Shown one piece after another: positions 27,918-35,545 of a stretch of 35,545 nt of DNA; position 1 is the first letter of the stretch, and every line of letters starts with the position of its first letter. Under the pieces are notes generated by a model. That model searched no databases, was not told the DNA's origin, and saw only the letters and a list, made by a program, of their open reading frames with translations. This DNA comes from a virus: positions 1-35,545 of IMG/VR virus record IMGVR_UViG_3300031553_000018; one strand, written 5' to 3'. The position numbers and the translations under genes were made by a program.

Positions 27918-30900
27918 GTGGTTCAAAATCGAAATCTTTAGATTATTCGGCACAATTCAAGTAAATAAGGCCAAGGCGATCGCTGACCTGAAGGCCGTCT
28001 CTGCGGCGGGTCAGACGCAAGGTAATAAGCTGACGAGCATTTTCAAGGCAGTTGGAAAGGCCGCCATTGCTGGGTTCGCTATCGTTGCCGCTGCTGGCGC
28101 GGGGATCTTCGTTGCTGCGATCAAAAAGGCTGCTGATTACGAACTCGCTATGGCAAAGGTTCGGGCGATTACCGGGGCCTCAGCGGATGAGTTTGCTGAC
28201 TTAACCAGAAAAGCCAAAGAGCTCGGTCTTGAAACCGCACAGACCATGACCGATATCGCGGCGGGCATGGAAGCATTCGGGCGGGCTGGATTCAGTGCAA
28301 CAGAGATTATCAGCGCGATGGATGGTGCAGTAGCTCTCGCTGAGTCACAGGTGATGGACCTTGGTGAGGCTGTAGGTATCACAGCAAACATCCTGCGAGG
28401 GATGAGGCTTGAGGCGTCGGAGTCGGAGCGTGTCGTCAATGCGCTTGCAGCGGCGGCCTCATCGTCTAATACAACGGTTGGTTCGCTTGCTGAGTCGATG
28501 AAATATCTGGCGCCGATAATGGCTGACCTGAACATTCCACTCGAAGAAGGGTTGGCAATCATCGGCAAGCTGGGCGACGCAGGCCTGACAGGGACGATGG
28601 CTACCCGTGCTCTTGCAACTGCTTTTACACGACTTGCCGATCCAACGTCAGACATGAAAAAGGCGATGGAAGAACTCAATATTGAGTTCTTTGATGCTCG
28701 AGGGAACTTTATCGGTTTAACTCCGATGATTGCTCTGCTTGAGGATCGCTTCGCAGGCTTAACTCAAGAGCAACGATCGGCAGCCATTTCTACTCTGTTT
28801 GGAGCGGAGGCCCTAAAGCACTTCTCAATCCTGTTGGGTGTTGGGGCCGAAGACATTACCGCGTATACAGATAAGATAACAGGAACAACGAAGGCGTTCG
28901 ACCAACAAGCCGAGATGCTGAACACGCTTTCAGGTCAGTGGCAGATTCTCAAAGGGTCGGTCGAGCTGTTGCTGGTAACAATCGGAATAGACATGATGCC
29001 GATTCTCAAGACTTTTCTAAAGGACCGCATTATCCCCATAGTCAACAATATGACTTCTTGGATCGAGAAGATGGGGGGATTGAAGGGTATCTTTGCCGCG
29101 CTGAAGGGCAAGGTCAGGGATTGGGCAAGAGAGCACGAGCTGTTGATCTCAGCGTTCGTCAGGGGCAAGGATGCGGTGGTGAGGCTGTGGCACACGGTGG
29201 TGGATGCATTCCGCACCATAGTCACAACGCTTGGATATGGTAGCGATGAAGCCGACACCTTCGGCGCTGATTTTGAAAGCGCTCTCACCGTAGCGATAAA
29301 CATTGTGACAACGTTGGTCGGTGGAGTTACTAAATTCGTCAAGTTTCTAGCGGATCATGGCCGTACTACAATAGCTATTATTGCCGGTATCGGCGCAGCG
29401 TTTATCGCGTGGAAAGTATCGTTAATAGTAACAAGTCTAACAACAGTCGCTACTGGTTTGTGGGGAATGGCAACGGCGGCTGGCGCTGCTATTGCGGCGG
29501 GGGGATGGATCGCCTTACTGATCGCGGGCATGGGCTTGTTGGCCTACAGGACAATTAAGCATTGGGATGAGATTAAAGAGGCAGGCGTTGGCAAGTGGGC
29601 TGGGATTATCGGTATGCCAACCGATGCACAATGGCTACAGTGGGCAAAGGATTTATGGAATGGGTTCCTTGGCATATTACCAGACAATGCAGACTGGCTC
29701 AACTGGGGTATAAGCATCCTGAATGGCATCATAGGAGCATTGAACTGGATGCTTGACGGACTAACTGCATGGATGCCTAATTGGATGCGAGAATGGTTTC
29801 ATATTGGCGAGCTTTCCGCAATAGCTATAGGGGAAGGAATTGAGAGTAAAACCGATGTTATAGAAACAGCGGGTGATGCTTTAGTAAAGACAACCGAAGA
29901 GATACAAGCGGAGGTTTTAGAGACCACACAAGACTACTTAGGGCAAGAGAGAATACTTACTCTTGACCATCTCACTCTTCTTGGTGCTGCAAGGAAGAAA
30001 GCCGGTGATGAGAGGGAAGAAACACATAGGGATGGATTGGCAAACATTCTCAGGGCCGAAGAGCAATTCCAAGCGGACACGGCTGCTTCACACGAAGAGC
30101 ACCATGAGGATGAGATAGAGGCAGAGGGGACGTTCTGGGATGACTTCATAGACGTTGTGAGGGATAGCGGAGCCGAGGTTGGAAACGTAATGGCCGATAT
30201 GTGGGATAGCCTCAAGTCCCTGGCGAAGAGTGCCTTGGGCGACACGTTGAATGGTATTGTCGATCACTTCCGCGACCAGCGGCGACTAGCGGAGGAACAT
30301 GCGGACCGGATGCTCGATATAGAGGAAGACTATAACCAGGACGCAGCGGATCTTCAGTATACCCGCCAGGACGACTCTAAAGACGCAGAGCTATCCTACC
30401 AACGGAGAGTAGAGGATATCGAGAGAAGATACCGAAGAGAGTTGCAAGGCATAACTGGTGAAGATACAGAGGAACGAGCTCGAATCGAGACCCGCTACCG
30501 TGAAGACATGGAAGATGCAACAACGAACTATGCCCGTCGCAGGGAGGACATTGAGGAAGATTATTCGGACGCAGTTATCGCGCAAGAGAGGCGTCGTGAA
30601 CAAGCATTAGCAGATGAAAGACAGGAATACAAGGACACGCAGAAATCCCTATGGGGGGTACTTGGGGATATGCTGCATGATTTACTTACCGCGTTGCGCG
30701 AAGAACTATTTGTAAAGGCGGCGTCTCATGCCGTGGAAGCGCTTGCGTGGTCTTTCATCCCTCCGTTGTTTTTCCTGAATCCACAGGCGATCGGGCATGC
30801 AGCAGCGGCAGCGGCGTTTGCTGCTGGCGGTGCTGGCTTAGCAATTGCTGGCTTTGGGGAAGGCGCGGTATTTGAACAGCCGACCATGATCCCTCCGGCG

Positions 30901-31179
30901 CTTGTTGGTGAGAGTGGATATAAGGAAGCGTTTCTACCGTTGTCCCCAAGCATATTCGGTGAGATCGGTCAAGGAATCGTTGACGCATTAAGTGTGCCTA
31001 CACCAGCCCCAGTATTGGTGGGGGCGGGTGGTGGGACTACGATCAATATGGACTGGCGTGGACTATACGACGGAGCGACGATCAACGTGCGTGACGATCA
31101 GGACATCACGCGGATCGCTCGTGAGCACTTTGATCTGTTTCGCTCACGGCTACGCAGTAAGGGGAGGGATATCGGATGA
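27918..31179 (+). CDS. Tape measure protein, frame broken at the start
   Basis: About 1,087 residues setting tail length. The TP901-type core (MAKVRAITGASADEFADLTR, then MEAFGRAGFSATEI, GRAG-like repeats) is near the N-terminus. Hydrophobic segments lie at about 55-75 and 420-470, and a charged coiled coil (EEHADRMLDIEEDYNQD onward) near the C-terminus. The open frame has no ATG, GTG or TTG before 28150. GTG 27918 has AAGGAG 7 bases upstream but is one base out of frame: removing one G of GTGG gives MFKIEIFRLFGTIQV, a natural start. A sequence error or real indel is likely. Confidence 0.85.
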
Positions 31180-32054
31180 GTTCAATTCATCGCTTCACAA
31201 TAGGCGGCACGGCGGATACGGCGCTTGGGGTAGAGCTTCTTCCCACTTTCCAAGAGCCAGTGCTTCCCGCCACGCGGGATCGGTCGGTTGAGATTCCTGG
31301 GCGACATGGGCGGTATCTGTTCTCTTCGGACCTCGCGGCGCGAGAGATTGTGCTTGACCTTGTGGTGATTGATTCGACCACGGCGGAGACGTTGCAAAGC
31401 CTCTCACGGGCGTTCGCAGCGATCCTCCTCGATCAGGATGGACACCCGGAAGACGTAACACTGGTATTTACGAAGGAACCATTGAAGACATATACGGTGC
31501 GCTACTCAGGTAACATGCCGCTGCAACGCCTTATAGGTGGAAGCAAGGGATACTTCTCTCTTCCACTCATTGCAGCGGATCCATTTGCCTACGGAGCAGA
31601 GCATACAGATACGGATAACATCATACGGTCGAACCAGACAGTGACAGTGGCAAATGCAGGGGATTACAGAACACCCCCAACAATTACAATAGCACTAGGT
31701 ACAGGTTCAACCGACGTAACGGGGTTTACATTGCTAACACGACAACTCATTTCCACAGTAGCGGCAAATGGTAGGTTTGGAACAGCTAGATTTGGGACGG
31801 TCCGATTTGGTTCGGTCGCGGAAAATACCTACGCTACGCAGTTTCTTAGCTACTCAGGTACAATCACAGTTGGGGATATACTGGAGATCGACACCGACAA
31901 TATGACCGTTACGCTCAATGGGGTCAACGCAAGAGCATTATTCAACGGTACTTTCCCGTTGCTCTATGTGGGAAATAATGAGCTACACTGGAAGGATGAG
32001 GACGCGAGTCGTGACGTGGATCTTGTAGTAGTACACAAACCAAGATACCTATAG
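31176..32054 (+). CDS. Distal tail protein (Dit)
   Basis: A 292-residue baseplate hub protein directly after the tape measure. ATRDRSVEIPGRHGRYLFSS, AREIVLDLVVI and GYFSLPLIAADPFAYG are Dit/TIGR01633-type hallmarks, followed by a C-terminal galectin-like beta region. A short internal repeat RFGTARFGTVRFGSV (nt about 31770-31810) sits at a loop. ATG overlaps the tape-measure stop. Confidence 0.85.
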   Translation: MSSIHRFTIGGTADTALGVELLPTFQEPVLPATRDRSVEIPGRHGRYLFSSDLAAREIVLDLVVIDSTTAETLQSLSRAFAAILLDQDGHPEDVTLVFTKEPLKTYTVRYSGNMPLQRLIGGSKGYFSLPLIAADPFAYGAEHTDTDNIIRSNQTVTVANAGDYRTPPTITIALGTGSTDVTGFTLLTRQLISTVAANGRFGTARFGTVRFGSVAENTYATQFLSYSGTITVGDILEIDTDNMTVTLNGVNARALFNGTFPLLYVGNNELHWKDEDASRDVDLVVVHKPRYL

Positions 32055-32063
32055 GAGAGAGAG

Positions 32064-33059
32064 ATGTATGATCCAAAAAATGATGTACACACAACTTTAG
32101 CTAGTGCATTTGTGCATGGAACAGATGCAACGATGGTCCTCACTTCCGCGACGGGCTTCCCTGCGACTGGTAACTATATCCGTATTAAAGGGATAGATGA
32201 TGACGAGGAGGCGGCCCTGTATGAATACACGGGAATCTCAACTAATACGCTAACTGGTTTGACGCCTTGCACCTTGGGAAATGTAGAGAGTACAGCGGCA
32301 CACACGTTCGGTGTTGGTTCCATAGTAGAGGTAATGTTCGTCGCTGAGTACCTGAGGGATCTAGAAAGTGATGCTGTTTTAGACGCTCTTTTCGATGCAA
32401 ATACAATTCTCAAGGCAGATTCTGATAACACGCCAGCGGCACTAACTGTAGCGGAACAGCGGCTCGTGGGAAGAATAACATCTGGGGTTATTACCGCACT
32501 GACAGCAGCACAGGTGAATACCCTCCTAGGGACTACAGATGTTGCCGCTCTTACAGACGTGGAGGTTCAGCAACTTGCTAACATCGCAGCAACTACAATC
32601 TCAGCCGCTCAGTGGGGGTACGTGGGGGCATTGACCAGCGAGGCCCTTGAAGCAGATGGAACGGCGGGGAGAATACTACGAGAAATACAGCTCACTATTG
32701 ACGATGGAGGTGATCCCGCGACACTGAAGTGTACCGTCGCCAGCGAATGGAATGGAGATACGATAGCAGAGACGGATGACATTGGGAAAGATGCCACAAC
32801 GGGGGACTTCACGCTAAGTGCTGGTGGGAATCAGTTGGGCATTAAAGCGACAGGGCTCTCAGGCAATGCGCTTATGGCCTTTGGCGCTTTGCACTCAAAC
32901 GCAAGTGGAACAGCCCTGATTCTGAATGTCGTGAGTGTCGGTAATAACATAATATATCTGTATTGCACTAATGCCACAACTGGCGCGGCACTTGATCTAA
33001 CGACATTAGTAGACACAGGTGTGATAATCGTCTATATTTTGTACATCACTGATGCATAA
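32064..33059 (+). CDS. Fibre-like baseplate protein
   Basis: A 331-residue protein. A small N-terminal beta domain (MVLTSATGFPATGNYIRIKG, EEAALYEYTGI) resembles phage fibre attachment modules. The ALTAAQVNTLLGTTDVAALT and LANIAATTISAAQW repeats form a likely trimeric shaft. The C-terminus (about 215-331) is a beta domain that may bind the host. GAGAGAGAG precedes the ATG. It is placed between Dit and Tal. Confidence 0.6.
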   Translation: MYDPKNDVHTTLASAFVHGTDATMVLTSATGFPATGNYIRIKGIDDDEEAALYEYTGISTNTLTGLTPCTLGNVESTAAHTFGVGSIVEVMFVAEYLRDLESDAVLDALFDANTILKADSDNTPAALTVAEQRLVGRITSGVITALTAAQVNTLLGTTDVAALTDVEVQQLANIAATTISAAQWGYVGALTSEALEADGTAGRILREIQLTIDDGGDPATLKCTVASEWNGDTIAETDDIGKDATTGDFTLSAGGNQLGIKATGLSGNALMAFGALHSNASGTALILNVVSVGNNIIYLYCTNATTGAALDLTTLVDTGVIIVYILYITDA

Positions 33060-33067
33060 GGAGAACT

Positions 33068-33334
33068 ATGAAACAATGGACAGCGCAAGATCTACGGATG
33101 AACAACGAGTTGAGGATAACCAAGGCCAAGAACGAGGAAGGCAAAGATATACTAACGCTAGTCAGAGGATACCGTTTCGTGGATGGTTCAGGCCATAATG
33201 TCCCTGGACTTGGCCGCCAGCGGTTAGTGAGAGAGGTTCTGTGGAACGATATACCTACAAGTATCAAGAGTGCTTTCGTGGCGTTGCATCAATGGACACG
33301 GAATGAGGCATTAGCAGAGGAAAAGATGGAATGA
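33068..33334 (+). CDS. Small protein, related to the next gene
   Basis: An 88-residue basic protein. Its last 36 residues (VREVLWNDIPTSIKSAF, then VALHQWTRNEALAEE) match most of the 43-residue product of the next gene, so the pair arose by partial duplication. AAGGAG precedes the ATG. Probably a baseplate accessory; function unknown. Confidence 0.6.
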   Translation: MKQWTAQDLRMNNELRITKAKNEEGKDILTLVRGYRFVDGSGHNVPGLGRQRLVREVLWNDIPTSIKSAFVALHQWTRNEALAEEKME

Positions 33335-33462
33335 TGCTTTACCGCGTGAAGGATCTAGTGCGTAGGCTAAGGTGGGATAGTTTACCAGCAAGCATGAAGA
33401 CGTGTCTGACGCAGATGGATACCTGGACGCAGCAAGAGAAAGAGGCAGAAGAAGGAGTGTAA
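33331..33462 (+). CDS. 43-residue paralogue of the previous C-terminus
   Basis: ATG 33331 overlaps the previous stop and the frame runs 43 codons to TAA 33460-33462. VRRLRWDSLPASMKTCLTQM and WTQQEKEAEEG align with the end of the upstream protein (VREVLWNDIPTSIKSAF, WTRNEALAEE). It appears to be the conserved C-terminal module alone. GAAAAGATGG serves as a weak ribosome binding site. Confidence 0.55.
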   Translation: MMLYRVKDLVRRLRWDSLPASMKTCLTQMDTWTQQEKEAEEGV

Positions 33463-35545
33463 GTGGCGACCGTAGTAGTTTATAATACTAGCCGAGAACC
33501 AATTGCCGATCTCCATCTGGCGTTTGGCGTTGGCTATGAACAACGGATCAACGGTCTCCACCGCGCTTGGTTCAGTCTCCCTCTAGACGATCCTCACATC
33601 GCAGAATGCACAGGAATGAATTACGCAGAGATCTGGGACGGTGATGAGCGGGTAGACCTGTTCAGGATCGTAAGGAAGTACAAGCGTCGCACAACAAAAG
33701 AAACCTATTACCGCTTCGAGTGCGAACATGCCCTGGTAACGCTGATGGACAACCGGTTCCAGGCGACTACCTACTCAGGGCCAGGAACAACGACCTCGAT
33801 CGGTGACGTGCTCGATGAACAGGATACGGCCAACTGGCAACTTGGGACGTGCGACTTTGATCGGCAGTTTTTGTACAAGTGGAAGCCAGGCACATCTCTT
33901 CTCGAAGCATTGATGTCGATTCCGGCACGGTTCCAATGCGCTTATCAGTTGACATGGGATACGTCCTCTTATCCGTGGACGCTCAACCTAATTGAGCCGC
34001 CTGCAACAGTTACCGCTTATCTCGACTATTCCCGTAACCTGAAGACCGTCGAAAAGGATGAGGACTTTCGCGGGCTTTATACACGTCTCTATCCGTATGG
34101 TGCGAAAGCGGGGGCGGACCAGCTTGACATCACAGGTATTGAACCAGACGGCCACAACTACATCGAGAACAACGTTGGCACTTACGGATTGATCGTAGGC
34201 CCACGCTGGAGCGATCAGAGATATACCATCGCACAGAACCTCTACGATGCAGCGGTTGACAAGTTAGCTGAGGCGTCGGTGCCCAAGGTAACGTATACGA
34301 TGGGTGCGGCGGACCTCTCCCGCCTCACCGGAGTAAGTACGGACCAATTCGTGCTCGGGACATTGCTCTCTGTCAATGATACGGATATGGGAATCACGAT
34401 CGAAGAGCGGATCGTTTCCGTCTCTAAGCCGGATCTCGACGGGAAGCCAGGAGATGTGACGATCCAAACATCCAATAAGTCAGAGGAGTTCGACCTGCGG
34501 GACGTAGTACGGGTGAACGACCTGAGTGCGTTAGAGATGGTGGACATTCCAGGTGGGGTGGTGGGAGCGTTAGCAGCCTCACCCTCAGTGGCGGGCCTCT
34601 ATGCCTCTACCGATTACTTGGGGTTCTCAGATGGAACTGACTGGCGTGCTTATTTCGACATCGCTGGACGGGTCAGGCTCATTGGTGATGCAGACCACTA
34701 CCTTACGTTTGACATCAATGCGTCACCACCACTAACGATCAAATCAGACGGTGAGTGGCTAGGTACCGCATTGATCTCGAATCTAATCGCTGGAAATCTA
34801 ACCGTGGGTATGAATCTAGGTACCGGCGGCTATATCAAGAGTGATAACTTCGAGACAGGTGTTTCAGGGTGGAGAATCAACCCCGACGGCTCAGCGGAGT
34901 TCCAGGATGCGACAATTAGGGGCTCCCTCAATGCCTCAGACTTAGACGCGGGTACGATTGACTTCGCAACGATTAGTAGGTCGGGTATGTCAGTTATCGC
35001 TGATGAAATCGCTAACGGTGCGGTAACCGATGCGAAGATCGATACTGTATCGGTGAGTAAGTTGCTCGCGGGGGATATCAATGTAGCGTGGAACCTGATA
35101 GCCGGTGGATCGGTCAAGAGTGACAACTATGAGGCAGGTGTAAGTGGCTGGCAGATCAACAACAGCGGAAGTGCGGAGTTCCAGAATGCAACTATACGAG
35201 GGTCATTGAATGCGTCTGACCTTGACGCAGGGACCATTGATTTTGCTACGATCTCCCGTTCGGGTATGAGCATTATAGCTGATGAGATTGCTAATGGAGC
35301 TGTGACGGACGCTAAGATTGATACGGTATCAGTCTCAAAGTTGCTTGCTGGTGACATCAACGTGGCGTGGAACCTCGTAGCTGGAGGTTCGGTCAAGAGT
35401 GACAATTATGAAGTAGGAGTAAGTGGCTGGCAGATCAACAACAGCGGAAGTGCGGAGTTCCAGAATGCAACTATACGAGGGTCATTGAATGCGTCTGACC
35501 TTGACGCAGGGACCATTGATTTTGCTACGATCTCCCGTTCGGGTA
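33463..35545 (+). CDS. Tal-like tail-tip protein (truncated by window end)
   Basis: A GTG start directly after the previous stop (GAAGGAGTGTAA upstream) opens a frame of 694 codons that leaves the window. The N-terminal part (EIWDGDERVDLFRIVRKYKR, then YYRFECEHALVTLMDN) matches minor structural/prophage tail proteins (TIGR01665-like, Tal). After the GRVRLIGDAD region come repeats of SGW-IN--GSAEF-NATIRGS, as in tail-tip host-specificity proteins. At least three 93-residue units are seen. It should contact the host surface; any lytic domain would be beyond the window. Confidence 0.8.
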   Translation, partial: MATVVVYNTSREPIADLHLAFGVGYEQRINGLHRAWFSLPLDDPHIAECTGMNYAEIWDGDERVDLFRIVRKYKRRTTKETYYRFECEHALVTLMDNRFQATTYSGPGTTTSIGDVLDEQDTANWQLGTCDFDRQFLYKWKPGTSLLEALMSIPARFQCAYQLTWDTSSYPWTLNLIEPPATVTAYLDYSRNLKTVEKDEDFRGLYTRLYPYGAKAGADQLDITGIEPDGHNYIENNVGTYGLIVGPRWSDQRYTIAQNLYDAAVDKLAEASVPKVTYTMGAADLSRLTGVSTDQFVLGTLLSVNDTDMGITIEERIVSVSKPDLDGKPGDVTIQTSNKSEEFDLRDVVRVNDLSALEMVDIPGGVVGALAASPSVAGLYASTDYLGFSDGTDWRAYFDIAGRVRLIGDADHYLTFDINASPPLTIKSDGEWLGTALISNLIAGNLTVGMNLGTGGYIKSDNFETGVSGWRINPDGSAEFQDATIRGSLNASDLDAGTIDFATISRSGMSVIADEIANGAVTDAKIDTVSVSKLLAGDINVAWNLIAGGSVKSDNYEAGVSGWQINNSGSAEFQNATIRGSLNASDLDAGTIDFATISRSGMSIIADEIANGAVTDAKIDTVSVSKLLAGDINVAWNLVAGGSVKSDNYEVGVSGWQINNSGSAEFQNATIRGSLNASDLDAGTIDFATISRSG
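34841..35545 (+). repeat. 279-bp tandem repeats in the Tal-like gene
   Basis: Units start near 34841, 35120 and 35399 with an exact 279-base (93-codon) period; the third is cut by the window end. Units 2 and 3 are identical over 127 bases (35140-35266 and 35419-35545), while unit 1 and the middle of unit 2 differ mostly at third codon positions. Such repeats can recombine to change tail-tip length. Confidence 0.9.

Noticed and set aside
28137-29342. Minus-strand open frames within the tape measure gene
   Set aside because: Low-complexity Ala/Ser reading of an alanine-rich gene on the other strand; no start signals.
34830-35405. Two similar minus-strand open frames of 92-98 codons
   Set aside because: They are the reverse of the 279-bp repeats in the Tal-like gene, so their similarity only mirrors the repeat.
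34841-35545. Tandem repeats as a CRISPR array
   Set aside because: The 279-bp units are in-frame protein-coding repeats with no short repeat/spacer pattern.

Overview
This window looks like about two thirds of a tailed-phage (Caudoviricetes, siphovirus-type) genome. All convincing genes, about 65, are on the + strand and tightly packed. Most stops overlap the next start (ATGA, GTGA, TAATG), and starts usually follow a strong AGGAGG-type ribosome binding site. No integrase, repressor, lysis gene, tRNA or replicative helicase was seen, so lifestyle and host cannot be fixed. The recombination and replication genes (Sak3/DUF1071-like annealing protein, YqaJ-like exonuclease, Phg_2220_C-type initiator, a possible helicase loader) resemble those of phages of Gram-positive bacteria, which is only a weak hint about the host.

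Layout. Positions 1-155 hold a strong sigma70-type promoter whose -35 box overlaps a perfect 17-bp palindrome, a likely operator. Positions 0.16-1.7 kb hold a two-gene recombination pair. Positions 1.7-4.1 kb hold small genes (SWIM zinc protein, zinc ribbons, winged helix, a 30-residue membrane protein). Positions 4.0-5.9 kb hold a structured non-coding element, an HNH endonuclease, the replication initiator with 12-bp iteron-like repeats in its linker (candidate origin), and a possible helicase loader. Positions 5.9-11.5 kb are an accessory region of small, mostly unknown genes, including a Lar-like zinc ribbon, a second HNH protein, an ABA-sandwich protein and small membrane proteins.

The virion region begins at 11.5 kb. 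Small terminase, a Cys-rich unknown and large terminase (with a four-cysteine zinc knuckle) are followed by a short zinc gene flanked by 21-bp direct repeats. Next comes a second promoter with a leader containing a terminator-like hairpin. Then come a portal fused to a Mu gpF-like domain, a beta-rich virion protein, an HK97-type prohead protease, a major capsid protein with an unusual hydrophobic N-terminus, a structured intergenic RNA, and virion or fibre proteins. Two small membrane proteins and an HslV/proteasome-like Ntn hydrolase follow, then the connectors and the tail terminator. The tail genes are the major tail protein, a tail assembly chaperone with a -1 frameshift signal, the tape measure protein (no in-frame canonical start), the distal tail protein, a fibre-like protein, two related small proteins, and a Tal-like protein with 279-bp tandem repeats cut off by the window end.

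The most unusual points are the proteasome-like gene whose Ser/Asp/Lys line up with positions 1/17/33 of HslV, the run of virion genes with secretion-like N-termini, one beta domain shared by three virion proteins, the structured RNAs, and the likely attenuated promoter before the portal gene. All assignments come from reading the sequence by eye; no searches were run.
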